A stretch of 64,000 nt of DNA from Methanohalophilus sp. (GCF_030156785.1 NZ_JASGLW010000006.1:1-64000); one strand, 5' to 3'; numbered from the stretch's first letter, positions 54,378 to 64,000 are shown. Numbers and translations are program-made. Notes: generated by a model from the sequence alone, not told the origin.

Positions 54378-55745
54378 ATGAAGTCCATTATCCTTGCCGG
54401 TGGTTCTGGTACACGTCTATGGCCATTGAGCCGAGAAAAATATCCCAAGCAGTTTTTGAAATTGAAAGAAACTTCCCTGTTTCAGGATACAGTATCAAGG
54501 TGTCTGGAAGTATCCGATATCACAGAGATCTTTGTGGTGACCAATGAAGCCCAGAAATTCTTTGTTCTGGGTCAGATTGAGGAACTGGGATATGACTTCC
54601 CTGCTGAAAATTTGCTACTTGAACCAGAAGGAAAGAATACCTTACCTGCAATATGTTTTGGAATGCGTGAGATCGAAAAGAAATTTGGGAGATCAAATGT
54701 TGGCGTATTTTCCTCGGACCATGTACTTGATGGAAAGGCCATGGCAACCATTGCAAAAGCAGGGGAACTGGCATCCGATCATCTGGTCACATTTGGAATT
54801 GTACCGGTGTCTCCACAGACGGGATACGGATACATTAAACCGGCAGAATCACTTGGGATGGGACATAGAGTTTCTGAGTTCAGGGAAAAACCCGATCTTG
54901 AAAAGGCTCAACAATATATCAAGGAGGGTTGTCTCTGGAATAGTGGAATGTTTTTGATGAATAGTGAACTGTTCTTCGAAGAACTTAGGCGTCATTCACC
55001 AGAGGTATTTGAAGCCTTTGAGTCTTCAGATGATATAAATGAAATTTACTCTAAAACTCCAGATATTTCCATTGATTATGGTATTATGGAAAAATCTGAT
55101 CGAGTAGCGGTTGTGCGGCTGGATCATAAGTGGAATGATCTCGGCAACTTTGATGCACTTTACGAGGAATTTGTCAAGGATGCAAATGCAAACGTTGTGG
55201 ATGAGACTGAAGGGATACTAATAAATTCTTCAGGTAACCTCGTTCACTCCAGACCTGACAAGCTTGTTTGTCTGGTAGATATTGAAGACACTGTGGTGGT
55301 GGACACGCCTGATGCCCTGCTTGTTTGTCCCAGGAAAAGCAGCGGCAAGATTCGGGAAGTTGTGCAGCGACTCAAAGAACAAAAAGATGAGCGTGCAGTT
55401 CTTCATCAGACCGTTTATCGTCCATGGGGAACATATACTGTGATGGAAAGTTCCCCGACCCATAAGATCAAAAATATCATAGTCCTTCCTGGAAAGAGCC
55501 TGAGTTTACAATTGCATCACCACAGGAGTGAGCACTGGGTGGTGGTGACCGGAATGGCTTGTGTGCAGGTGGAGAAGGAGCGTTTTTTCCTGCGACAGGG
55601 TGAAAGCACTTTCATAAAAGCAGGTATGAAGCACCGTCTTTCAAATCCGGGAAAAATTCCTCTGGAGATAATTGAGGTCCAGCTCGGGGAACGTGTGGAT
55701 GAAGATGATATTGTTCGCTTTGATGATGAATATGGGAGAGAATAA
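54378..55745 (+). CDS. manC: Mannose-1-phosphate guanylyltransferase / mannose-6-phosphate isomerase
   Basis: A 455-residue bifunctional enzyme that makes GDP-mannose. The N-terminal nucleotidyltransferase (1-345) has LAGGSGTRLWPLSREKYPKQF and FREKPDLEKA. The C-terminal cupin isomerase (from about 345) has VYRPWGTYTVME, LSLQLHHHRSEHWVVV and HRLSNPGKIPLEIIEVQ with metal-binding His and Glu residues. GDP-mannose then feeds gmd in the same island. The ATG directly follows the leader and fits the family N-terminus MKSIILAGG. Confidence 0.94.
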   Translation: MKSIILAGGSGTRLWPLSREKYPKQFLKLKETSLFQDTVSRCLEVSDITEIFVVTNEAQKFFVLGQIEELGYDFPAENLLLEPEGKNTLPAICFGMREIEKKFGRSNVGVFSSDHVLDGKAMATIAKAGELASDHLVTFGIVPVSPQTGYGYIKPAESLGMGHRVSEFREKPDLEKAQQYIKEGCLWNSGMFLMNSELFFEELRRHSPEVFEAFESSDDINEIYSKTPDISIDYGIMEKSDRVAVVRLDHKWNDLGNFDALYEEFVKDANANVVDETEGILINSSGNLVHSRPDKLVCLVDIEDTVVVDTPDALLVCPRKSSGKIREVVQRLKEQKDERAVLHQTVYRPWGTYTVMESSPTHKIKNIIVLPGKSLSLQLHHHRSEHWVVVTGMACVQVEKERFFLRQGESTFIKAGMKHRLSNPGKIPLEIIEVQLGERVDEDDIVRFDDEYGRE

Positions 55746-55800
55746 TAGTGAAAAGCCCCTTTCTGGGTAATTGAAAATTACACATATTTCAATGATTGTC

Positions 55801-56766
55801 ATGAACGCAAAAACTGAAAATAGGGTGAAAAAGATACTTGTCACAGGCGGTGCAGGTTTTATTGGAAGCCATATTGTAGACAGGTTGATGGAAACAGTAA
55901 ATGAGGTGATTGTGTTCGATAACTTCAGTTCAGGGAACATGGAATTTATAGAACACCATGTGGGTAAATCCAAATTTAAACTCATAAAAGGGGACCTGCT
56001 TAACACTGAAGATATCAATAAGGCATGCGAAAGTGTTGATCTTGTATACCATGTAGCTGCAAATCCCGATGTAAAACTTGGTGCTGTGGATACAAGAGTA
56101 CATTTTGACCAGAACATCACAGCAACCTACAATCTGCTTGAAGCAATGCGAAAGAACAATGTTTCAAATATTGCATTCACTTCCACATCCACTGTTTATG
56201 GAGAAGCTGAAATTATCCCTACTCCTGAAGATTATGGTCCGCTTGTACCGATCTCATTGTATGGGGCATCCAAACTTGCATGTGAAGCTCTTATTATGTC
56301 CTATTCACATACATTTGACATGAAGTCCTGGATATTCAGGTTTGCAAACATCGTAGGTGATCGAAGTACACATGGAATAATTGTTGATTTCATCAAGAAG
56401 CTCAGAGATGATCCAGAGCAACTTGAGATCCTTGGTGACGGAAAGCAATCAAAATCATATCTTCATGTCGAAGAATGTGTTAAAGCGATAATGTTTGCTG
56501 TAGATAAAAGCAACGAAGCTGTTAATATCTTTAATGTCGGTTCTGAAGATATAATCAATGCAACCGAAATAGGTAAGGTTGTGGTTGAAGAAATGGGACT
56601 TAAGAACGTTCAGTTTACATACACTGGTGGCAATCGTGGTTGGAAAGGCGATGTTCCACGAATGCTGCTTGGGATTGATAAGTTGAAAAAGCTTGGATGG
56701 AATCCTGTTTACTCGTCTAAGAGAAGTGTTAGAGAAACAGCACATTGTTTGATAAATCAAATATAA
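55801..56766 (+). CDS. NAD-dependent nucleotide-sugar epimerase/dehydratase
   Basis: A roughly 321-residue short-chain dehydrogenase of the extended class. The NAD loop [16 protein letters not shown] lies near the N-terminus. The catalytic Ser-Tyr-Lys set is [10 protein letters not shown] followed by YGASKLACE. Relatives include UDP-glucose 4-epimerases, and the precise sugar cannot be decided. The start is uncertain: ATG at 55801 (used), ATG at 55792, TTG at 55771 or GTG at 55825 are all in frame. It lies between manC and gmd. Confidence 0.85.
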   Translation: MNAKTENRVKKILVTGGAGFIGSHIVDRLMETVNEVIVFDNFSSGNMEFIEHHVGKSKFKLIKGDLLNTEDINKACESVDLVYHVAANPDVKLGAVDTRVHFDQNITATYNLLEAMRKNNVSNIAFTSTSTVYGEAEIIPTPEDYGPLVPISLYGASKLACEALIMSYSHTFDMKSWIFRFANIVGDRSTHGIIVDFIKKLRDDPEQLEILGDGKQSKSYLHVEECVKAIMFAVDKSNEAVNIFNVGSEDIINATEIGKVVVEEMGLKNVQFTYTGGNRGWKGDVPRMLLGIDKLKKLGWNPVYSSKRSVRETAHCLINQI

Positions 56767-56839
56767 CCTTTCTTCAAGAAATTGTCAAGCTACTACCAAT
56801 TTGAAATATTTGAAATTACAGTATTGTAGGTGTAATAAA

Positions 56840-57886
56840 ATGACAAAAACAGCGTTGATCACCGGTGTTACAGGTCAGGATGGTGCATATCTTGCTGAGT
56901 TTCTATTAAACAAGGGATATATTGTACACGGAATAAAAAGAAGGTCTTCTTCCTTTAATACCGCACGTATCGATCACCTCTATAAAGATCCACATGAGAG
57001 AAATGTGAATTTCTTCATGCATTATGGTGATCTGACTGATTCTACAAACCTTATCAGGATAATACAGGAAACACAACCTGATGAGATTTACAACCTCGCT
57101 GCCCAGAGCCATGTGCAGGTTTCGTTCGAAACTCCGGAATATACTGCAAACTCAGATGCACTTGGAACTCTTCGTTTGCTGGAAGCTATACGGATACTAG
57201 GTCTGGAAAAGAAAACAAAGTTCTATCAGGCCTCAACAAGTGAACTTTATGGGTTGGTTCAGGAGATACCTCAGAAGGAAACAACCCCGTTTTACCCAAG
57301 GAGCCCTTACGCAGCAGCGAAGCTATATGCATACTGGATAACTGTGAATTACCGCGAAGCCTATGATATGTTCGCATGTAATGGTATTCTCTTCAACCAT
57401 GAATCACCGATCCGCGGTGAGACATTTGTCACACGAAAGATCACAATGGCAGTTGCAAGTATTAAAAAAGGTCTTCAGGACAAACTTTACCTTGGAAATC
57501 TTGATGCAAAGAGAGACTGGGGATTTGCAGGGGATTATGTAGAAGCCATGTGGTTAATGCTTCAGCAGGATGAGCCGGATGATTATGTAATTGCCACAGG
57601 AGAGACTCATTCTGTCAGGGAATTTGTGGAACTTGCATTCAGGGAAGTTGGTATTGAGATTGAGTGGAAAGGTGAAGGTGTGGATGAGGTTGGTGTGAAT
57701 AGTGAGACTGGAAAAGTTCTGATTGAAATCGATCCAAGATATTACAGGCCAACTGAGGTGGATATATTGATTGGGGATCCTACGAAAGCCAAGGAGAAGC
57801 TGGGATGGGAGGCTAATGTTGGGCTGCAAGAATTAGTTCGGATAATGGTTGAAGGGGATATGAAGAAAACCATACTACATGAATAA
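56840..57886 (+). CDS. gmd: GDP-mannose 4,6-dehydratase
   Basis: A 348-residue enzyme converting GDP-mannose to GDP-4-keto-6-deoxymannose, precursor of fucose, rhamnose or perosamine. [19 protein letters not shown] is the NADP loop. The catalytic residues are in [16 protein letters not shown] and [12 protein letters not shown], and [17 protein letters not shown] is diagnostic for Gmd. I use the ATG at 56840 with AGGTG upstream; the longer frame from 56801 adds non-conserved residues. It directly follows the epimerase gene and uses the product of manC. Confidence 0.94.
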   Translation: MTKTALITGVTGQDGAYLAEFLLNKGYIVHGIKRRSSSFNTARIDHLYKDPHERNVNFFMHYGDLTDSTNLIRIIQETQPDEIYNLAAQSHVQVSFETPEYTANSDALGTLRLLEAIRILGLEKKTKFYQASTSELYGLVQEIPQKETTPFYPRSPYAAAKLYAYWITVNYREAYDMFACNGILFNHESPIRGETFVTRKITMAVASIKKGLQDKLYLGNLDAKRDWGFAGDYVEAMWLMLQQDEPDDYVIATGETHSVREFVELAFREVGIEIEWKGEGVDEVGVNSETGKVLIEIDPRYYRPTEVDILIGDPTKAKEKLGWEANVGLQELVRIMVEGDMKKTILHE

Positions 57887-57963
57887 TTACTTACTTGGAA
57901 CAAATCCCAAACGCATCATATTAATGCATTTTATTTTTGTATAAATATCTTTGAAAAGGGAGC

Positions 57964-59285
57964 ATGATGTTTCATTCTGAAGTCTTCAAAAAGTATTTTT
58001 TCAATACTTCTTGGCTTTTTTTTGAACATATTGTGAGGCTTGTAGTTGCACTTTTTGTCGGTGTTTATGTTGCACGTTATCTGGGTCCTGATCAATATGG
58101 TTTGCTTAGATATTCAATTAGTTTTGTAGCTCTTTTTTCAGCTCTTGCGACCCTTGGCCTTGATCAGATTGTGATCAGAGAATTGGTCAAAGATAAAACT
58201 AAAAGAGATTTGCTCCTCGGAACTGCTTTTTATCTCAAGATTTTAGGTGCATTGCTAGTTTTGGTAATACTGGCAATAGGTGTCCAATTTACTTCAAATG
58301 ATTCTTTTACAAATCTTCTCATATTTATCATTGCTGCCGGAACTTTATTTCAATCTATGAATGTAGTGGATTTTTATTTTCAGGCAAGAGTGCAATCAAA
58401 ATTTTCAGTACAGGTAAAGTTCTGGTCAATTATGGGTATATCAATATTAAAACTGTATTTTATTAATATTGGAGCTCCCCTGCTATGGTTTGCCTTCCTT
58501 GTTTTATTGGAAAGTATTGTTTTAGCTTCTGGTTTTTCTTGATTTATAACTTAAAAGATCTATCCGTTTTTTCTTGGAAATTTGATTTTGGCTTGGCAAA
58601 ATTATTGCTCAAAAATTCATGGCCACTGATCTTTTCAGGTATTGTTGTTAGTTTATATATGAAAATTGACCAAGTCATGATCAAAGAAATGCTAGACAGC
58701 CAGGCTGTTGGTATATATGCTTCTGCTGTGAACTTGAGTGAAGCATGGTATTTTGTTCCAGTAATGATAAGCAGTTCGTTATTCCCTGCAATAATCGAAT
58801 CCAAAAAAATATCAGAAGAATTATATTATGAAAGGTTGCAAAAATTGTACGACTTTTTGTATATAATTGCTCTCGCTATTATTTTTCCAACTACATTTTT
58901 ATCTGATTTTGTTATAGATCTCCTTTATGGCCAAGATTATTTTGGTGCAGGAACAGTTCTTTCAATTCATATTTGGGCGGGATTGTTTGTATTTTTAGGA
59001 GTAGCTAGAGGAAAATGGATCTTAACAGAAAATTTACAAAAATATACTCTGATATATACTTCTGCGGGTAGCATTTGCAACATTGTCTTAAATTTATATC
59101 TTATTCCGTTATATGGAATTAATGGTGCAGCTTTTGCAACTTTAATCTCACAATTTACTTCTGTTATATTGGCACCATTATGCATTAAAGAAACAAGAAT
59201 TTCTGTTATCATGCTCCTGAAATCAATCTTTTTCATTACTATATTAAAAGATATGTTGAAATTTCTGAGATTGCGTATGCATTGA
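57964..59285 (+). CDS. Polysaccharide flippase, apparent 1-base frameshift
   Basis: A second Wzx-like transporter, about 440 residues, very AT-rich and unlike the first in composition. The first frame ends ..FLVLLESIVLASGFS at a TGA. The next frame carries on ..FFLIYNLKDLSVFSWKFDFG to 59285. The join is at a run of five T (58533-58537); six would restore one frame, and the span (1322 bases) is one short of a multiple of three. Membrane helices continue normally across the join, so the lesion is recent or a sequencing error. Confidence 0.82.
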
Positions 59286-59315
59286 TTTTAGTATGTTAAA
59301 CTTACAGAAGCAATT

Positions 59316-59750
59316 TTAAGAGTATATTGGAGTTCTTTCACTTTCTTTCTTTAGCCCTCTCGGTTTTGCAATCAAGTCTAAATGATAAATGCCTTTAAAG
59401 TTTTGTTTATCAAATATAGTGCCATCTGTGTAAAAATATTGTAATTTACACGATTAAAGAAATCATATAGTTCTCCCCCATCTCTACCTATGCTTTTCAA
59501 TGGTACTTCAGATATTTCAAAAGCTACAATCCGATTTTACGATTTCGAAATAAATTATTTGGCCCAACGTCAAACACAGGATTTGAATTTTTTATTTGAT
59601 TATCTAATTCCAACATCCTCGGAATCGCATCGCATGAGTTTTGCGTATTAAATATGTATTCAAAGTTATCGTTATGATTTCTTATTGTTAATATTCCTAT
59701 ATCTTTATAATAAAAATCAACATTGTTTTTTAGATATGAGAGAATGTCTT
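59316..59750 (-). pseudogene. Decayed FkbM-like methyltransferase
   Basis: On the minus strand, fragments in different frames read in order. First comes DFYYKDIGILTIRNHNDNF with NPVFDVGPNN (the SAM-loop region, normally VFDVGANIG). Next is VAFEISEVPLKSIGRDGGEL (normally AFEP.. later in the domain). Last is YTDGTIFDKQNFKGIYHLDL at the C-terminus. Stops, frame changes and a deletion separate them. This fits a small sugar or FkbM methyltransferase that has decayed. The assignment rests on short motifs only. Confidence 0.5.
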
Positions 59751-60065
59751 ATATTGTATTTTAGTGTCCATCAATTTAAAAAGGATCTTAAATTTATATC
59801 ATCAATTATTTTTACCATCGCCTTTATTATTTATGTAAAGAATTAAAAAGTTACTTAATTTTAAATTCTAATGAAAATCATTTTGTATTTCTCTTGGTTA
59901 TTGAATCTAGATAGGAAGTTTTTGAGTGTTGTAGATGAACAAATAGAGAATTAATATCAACTGAACTAAACCGTAACTGGTAGAGCCAAATAGAATTTGA
60001 ATATTATGCTTGTTAATAAAGAATATGATGTTATTTTTGAAGTGCAGAACTCCGTGCATAATAAT
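59751..60065. other. AT-rich spacer without a supported gene
   Basis: About 315 bases between the decayed methyltransferase and the convergent-facing 3' end of a glycosyltransferase. All frames are broken by stops and I see no repeat or RNA signal. It is probably eroded island sequence. Confidence 0.5.
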
Positions 60066-60977
60066 TTAATGTACTAAATCCCAAATTTTCTTTTTTATCA
60101 ATCCTCGAATACTTCTTTTGTATATATTTCTGAAATTTTCAATAATCATTTTATCAATTTCGATATTATTTTGGAATTTAATATTTTCAGGTGCTTTTGA
60201 GAGATCATTTTCATAGCGTTTTGTATTGCCACAATGTTGTCCCGAACCATCGTGGCCAATATTATTCACATAGGAGTATACAGGGCATACTGAAAGGGCA
60301 TCATATTTAAAGTGAGCATATGAAAAACGTATAGCCCACGAATCGATTTTTCCTTCCATTTGTGCAATAAGCATATTACTTAGGTCATCTCCACCACGAT
60401 TGAATCTTTTTTGGAGGAGCTTACTATTTTTGAACTCGTCAAAATCTTGAACTTTCCAATCAACCAGCTCCCATCTATCTTTCCATGTACCCCACCCCCA
60501 AGAAGAGTTTCTGTAATTGAAATATACTTGTTCATTGTAATCAGCAGGAAATTTCATTATGGAAGGGGGGCGATTGTAGCCACTAATTGACATGATTTTT
60601 TTTTGATCTCTATAATAATCTAGTGCTTTGTTCATATACTTTAAAAAATAAGGTGAAGTAACAAGATCATCTTCCATTACTATAATTTTCTCATGGGAAG
60701 ATAGAATCTCGGTTACACCATGAATTATATTTTGTGAAAGGCCCGTGTTTTGTTCCCTTTCCACAATTGTTATTTTTTTAAATCCACTTATGGTTCTGAT
60801 ATATTCTCTAATTCCTTGGACTAAAATAACATCTTTATTTGATTTAGGCCCATCGGAATAAATAAATAATTCAGTATCTTTGGCCAACAAATTCTTTTGT
60901 AGGGCTTTTATTGTCTTACTAGTATGTAATGGACGATTATAGACAAATAAAACTATTGGGGCAAGGTTAGATGTCAT
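60066..60977 (-). CDS. Glycosyltransferase, family 2-like (GT-A fold)
   Basis: A 303-residue sugar transferase. The N-terminal PIVLFVYNRPLHTSKTIKAL and the stretch IIVMEDDLVTSPYFLKYMN near residue 97 (the EDD metal/nucleotide site) are typical. YFNYRNSSWGWGTWKDRW near 150 is found in a subgroup that works in surface polysaccharide and glycan synthesis. Donor and acceptor are unknown. It is the only minus-strand intact gene of the island, between the decayed methyltransferase and the second glycosyltransferase. Confidence 0.85.
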   Translation of the reverse strand: MTSNLAPIVLFVYNRPLHTSKTIKALQKNLLAKDTELFIYSDGPKSNKDVILVQGIREYIRTISGFKKITIVEREQNTGLSQNIIHGVTEILSSHEKIIVMEDDLVTSPYFLKYMNKALDYYRDQKKIMSISGYNRPPSIMKFPADYNEQVYFNYRNSSWGWGTWKDRWELVDWKVQDFDEFKNSKLLQKRFNRGGDDLSNMLIAQMEGKIDSWAIRFSYAHFKYDALSVCPVYSYVNNIGHDGSGQHCGNTKRYENDLSKAPENIKFQNNIEIDKMIIENFRNIYKRSIRGLIKKKIWDLVH

Positions 60978-61106
60978 TAACCATGTATCAAAAGGTACTA
61001 CATTATATGTTTTTCTTACTAAATGGCCTTAGGTAACCAAGGAATATATATCATTTAAATGATTCATGTGCTAATAATCAAAAATTAATCATTTAATGGG
61101 GCACTT

Positions 61107-62325
61107 ATGAAACCTCTTCTCCTCAACACATCAGATATTCAAGGCGGTGCTGCAAGGGCAGCTTACAGGTTACATAAGGGACTGCAGCAAATTAATATTG
61201 ACTCTAAGATGCTTGTACAACAAAAAAAGTGATGATCCATCTGTAATTGGTCCCAAATCTTATTTCGGCAATAAAATAGGTGGTTTCCGATACCATGTCG
61301 ATAGATTGCCTCTTAAATTATATAGCAACTTAAAGGACACATTCTGGAGTTCCCAATGGCTTCCCCACAATATACATGGAAAAATTGACCATATAGCTCC
61401 GGATGTCGTACATCTTCATTGGATTTGTGGGGGTTTTGTTCCTGTTCAGGAAATCGCTAAAATAAAGCAACCTACTGTGTGGACTCTGCATGACATGTGG
61501 GCTTTTACCGGTGGTTGTCATTATAGTGGCAATTGTGATAAATATAAATATGAATGTGGTAGCTGCCCGGTGCTGGGTTCGGTGAAAGATGGGGATTTAA
61601 GCAACTGGGTCTGGAAGCGCAAAAAAGAATATTGGGCTGATCTAGATTTTACTGTTGTCACACCCAGTCGTTGGCTTGCAGATTGTGCACATTCCAGTTC
61701 TTTATTTGAGGATAAGAAAATAGAAGTGATCCCAAACGGCCTTGATCTTGAAAAATACAAACCGGTTTCAAAAGATGAAGCCAGAATGGCTTTAAATTTA
61801 CCTTTGGATAAGAATCTTGTTCTTTTTGGGGCAATGAACTCCACGGGAGATAAAAGAAAAGGTTTTCAATATTTAAGATCTGCAATCAATATGCTTTCGG
61901 AGAATTTAGATTTTGAAGCTATAGTATTCGGAAATGCAGGCGTAGGAGATCAATTGGAAATTCCTGTTAATTATATGGGAAGATTGCCGGATAACATGTT
62001 AAATTCCATTTATTCTTCAGCTGATGTTTTTGTAGCTCCGTCGCTACAGGACAATTTGCCAAATACTGTTATGGAATCGCTTGCATGTGGAACTCCTTCG
62101 GTAGCTTTTAATATTGGCGGAATGTCGGATATGATCGTTCATAAACAAAATGGATATCTGGCAAAACCATTCAATGTGGAGGATCTGGCGCAAGGTATAA
62201 AGTGGGTAGTTGAGCAGGCTCAAAGAAAGAAACACTTAAGTGCGTCTTCCAGAAAATATGTGGAAACTAATTATGAAATAAAGGCAATTGCTAAAAAATA
62301 CTCTGATTTATATTCAATATTATGA
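61107..62325 (+). CDS. Glycosyltransferase family 4-like, apparent 1-base frameshift
   Basis: The true N-terminus is MKPLLLNTSDIQGGAARAAY from an ATG at 61107. That frame stops after ..SKMLVQQKK at TGA TGA, while the body continues in another frame from SDDPSVIG. The lesion is in a run of seven A (61222-61228); six would join the frames as VQQKSDDPS. The 1219-base span is one more than a multiple of three. The body has the GT4 features: PTVWTLHDMWAFTGGCHYSGNC, an EVIPNGLDLEKYKP linker and the donor-site Glu in PNTVMESLACGTPSVAFNIGG. About 405 residues if repaired. Confidence 0.85.
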
Positions 62326-62521
62326 CTAACATTGATTTGAAATAAACGTTCCACCTTAATGCTAAAGATGTTTGAGATTCCTAAACAATTTAAATGTATC
62401 CATGATTGATAGAATTCAAAAAATATTATTTATTTAAGATACATGAATCTCTTTTTTATGATCACAAATCAATTCTACTTCTTACTTTAACAAAAGAATA
62501 ATGGATTTAAAGAGGCCTATA

Positions 62522-64000
62522 ATGAATCGAATCGTTTCTTTTTTGGTAATGGTCAACACTAGCAATCTTTTAGAAAGAAAAAAGGATTTATTTCATAAAC
62601 TACATAGCCAATTTCCAGTTAGTATCAAATCCTTTTATCTAGATAAATTCACTATTTTTTTAGCATATCATGGTGATCTCGATTCATTATTAACATGGGA
62701 TCAGGATGAACTCCACTTCTGTCTAGGACAACCATGCAAAAATATTTTTGATGATTTCGTATTTAAAGATCGTTTTTTAAGGGTGTCCATTAAAAATGAA
62801 AATTCAGTAATTGAAAATGATTGGTTAGGTTCAATTCCTGTTTTTTATAACTCTGATGATCAAATTGTTTCCAATCTTTCTTTGCTTACGCTTACAGATA
62901 AAAAAATAGATTATGAGGGCCTAACTAATTATTTTGAGTTTGGTTATTCAGTTTTTGAACATACTCCTTTTGAAAAAGTGAAATTCATGAGGTATTACTC
63001 CAAACTCATTTTTGATGAAAATGGAATTGATATATCATATAAAGACGACTTAATTTCATTAGAACTATTGGACACAGAAACTGATGAAAATGAAGTCTTG
63101 AAAATGATAGAAGGGTACATTCATCATCATGAGGACCTTTATGGTGGAGATGTGGTTCTTCCAATATCAGGGGGATACGATTCAAGATTACTTAATTATT
63201 TCATCAAAGATAAAAAAAGAATTCGATCTTTTACTTATGGTATCAGTAAAAAACAAGAAGAAAGTTTTGAAGTTGTCAAGGCCAAAAAGCTTTCGGAAAT
63301 CCTTGGTACCAAATGGAGACAAATTGAATTAACTGAATTCCATAAATATATACCCGAATGGTATTCAATATATGGTTTTTCTACACATTTACATGGGATG
63401 TATCATATTGAGTTCTACAAAAGGATGATTGAAAATAATAAAATATCCAATAATAGGTCTTTTCTAAGTGGTATTTTTGGAGATGTGTGGGCTGGTAGTA
63501 TCAAATACAAAAAAATTAACTCTTTTAAAGATGTTTTTTATTTAGGTTATTCACACGGGATGTGTTTGAACTCAAAATATTTTGTTAACACTAAAAATAA
63601 AACAATGAGTGATTTTTTTGATGAAACATCTGACAGACTTAACAATGATAAATTCAAAACAATCGCCACTATTCGAATGAAAATAATACTAATTTCTTAT
63701 CTTATAACTATCCCCGAATTCTTTGGGTTAAATCCATGGACTCCATTTTTGAATTTTGATATAGCTACATCGATGCTCAGAATCCCTGAAAATCGGAGAA
63801 AAGATCGTCTCTGGCAAAAGGATTTTTTTTCAGAGGTTGGTCTGGATTTGGAAAGTATGAATCTAAAATCAGTTAGATCTAATGACTTAAATTTTGAAGT
63901 ATCTAAAAACACTAAATTTGAACCAATTAATGCTGAATTGATGGAAGATTTTGTTGATTCAGATTATGTCAAGGAAATTAATTTACACCTCAAAAATTGT
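62522..64000 (+). CDS. Asparagine synthase-like protein (runs off the right edge)
   Basis: An open frame from an ATG at 62522 to the window end, 493 codons. The ATP-pyrophosphatase loop ISGGYDSRLLNYF lies near residue 214, matching the SGGxDS motif of asparagine synthase-type amidotransferases. The N-terminal 200 residues resemble a degenerate glutaminase domain. The protein begins MNRI, without the Cys2 nucleophile. Such genes are common in surface polysaccharide islands, where they may amidate sugars or peptides. Very AT-rich, like the preceding gene. Confidence 0.8.
   Translation, partial: MNRIVSFLVMVNTSNLLERKKDLFHKLHSQFPVSIKSFYLDKFTIFLAYHGDLDSLLTWDQDELHFCLGQPCKNIFDDFVFKDRFLRVSIKNENSVIENDWLGSIPVFYNSDDQIVSNLSLLTLTDKKIDYEGLTNYFEFGYSVFEHTPFEKVKFMRYYSKLIFDENGIDISYKDDLISLELLDTETDENEVLKMIEGYIHHHEDLYGGDVVLPISGGYDSRLLNYFIKDKKRIRSFTYGISKKQEESFEVVKAKKLSEILGTKWRQIELTEFHKYIPEWYSIYGFSTHLHGMYHIEFYKRMIENNKISNNRSFLSGIFGDVWAGSIKYKKINSFKDVFYLGYSHGMCLNSKYFVNTKNKTMSDFFDETSDRLNNDKFKTIATIRMKIILISYLITIPEFFGLNPWTPFLNFDIATSMLRIPENRRKDRLWQKDFFSEVGLDLESMNLKSVRSNDLNFEVSKNTKFEPINAELMEDFVDSDYVKEINLHLKNC

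Noticed and set aside
1-64000. CRISPR arrays, integrases, toxin-antitoxin pairs, rRNA genes
   Set aside because: No regularly spaced repeats, Cas-like or integrase-like proteins, toxin-antitoxin pairs or rRNA signatures were seen anywhere in the window.

Overview
The window comes from a methanogenic euryarchaeon, most likely of the family Methanosarcinaceae (a relative of Methanohalophilus, Methanolobus, Methanococcoides or Methanosarcina). The evidence is a formyltransferase of methanogenesis (ftr), the methanofuran-pathway decarboxylase mfnA, a Methanosarcinales-type S-layer protein, archaeal DNA replication genes (orc1/cdc6, PolD small subunit, archaeal DnaG, RPA) and archaeal RNA genes (taw1, aRF1, kptA, trmG10). 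Bacterial-type mutS/mutL and a Kv-like channel sit beside them. None of the roughly 50 intact genes whose stop I read ends in TAG, and one histidine kinase carries an in-frame TAG after a leaderless-looking start. Both fit a lineage that uses UAG for pyrrolysine.

Layout. 1-1.9 kb: start of an S-layer gene, a KaiC-like ATPase and a tiny zinc-ribbon protein. 2-11.5 kb (minus strand): cobalt uptake (cbiMNQO), cobalamin synthesis (cbiD, cbiE), then mutL and mutS, the latter with an apparent frameshift near its 5' end. 11.7-13.4 kb: an ABC-2 exporter. 13.9-15.5 kb: tRNA-Pro(GGG), ribB and the riboflavin kinase/regulator ribK with a palindrome in its promoter. 15.5-21.5 kb: Kv-like channel, ftr, a TraB-family protein, an M50/CBS membrane protease, mfnA.

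21.6-22.25 kb is a replication origin: four origin recognition boxes, one inverted relative to three, flank an extremely AT-rich segment and a hairpin, directly upstream of orc1/cdc6. Genes to the left run mostly on the minus strand and genes to the right mostly on the plus strand, so most are co-oriented with forks leaving this site. 22.2-31 kb: orc1/cdc6, signal peptidase, PolD DP1, taw1, aRF1, argS and a MetE-like methionine synthase, with a candidate structured leader before the last.

31.4-41 kb: hisG, an EF-Tu-like GTPase with altered motifs, an Rnl3 RNA ligase, five consecutive CBS-domain genes (about 18 CBS repeats), a three-OB-fold RPA and the tRNA 2'-phosphotransferase kptA. 41-51.7 kb: a hairpin-rich stretch, dnaG, the TAG-containing kinase, purP, a membrane-anchored ArsR-type regulator, truA, trmG10, a DUF1805 protein and two M24 peptidases.

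51.8-64 kb is an accessory surface-polysaccharide island built around GDP-mannose: a decayed manC copy, a GC-rich flippase, manC, an NDP-sugar epimerase, gmd, an AT-rich flippase with a frameshift, a decayed FkbM-like methyltransferase, two glycosyltransferases (one frameshifted) and an asparagine-synthase-like gene running off the end. Composition swings from GC-rich to strongly AT-rich, as expected for transferred modules. Three apparent frameshifts (mutS, flippase, glycosyltransferase) all involve homopolymer runs. They are either sequencing errors or real slippage, and a broken mutS could itself promote the latter.
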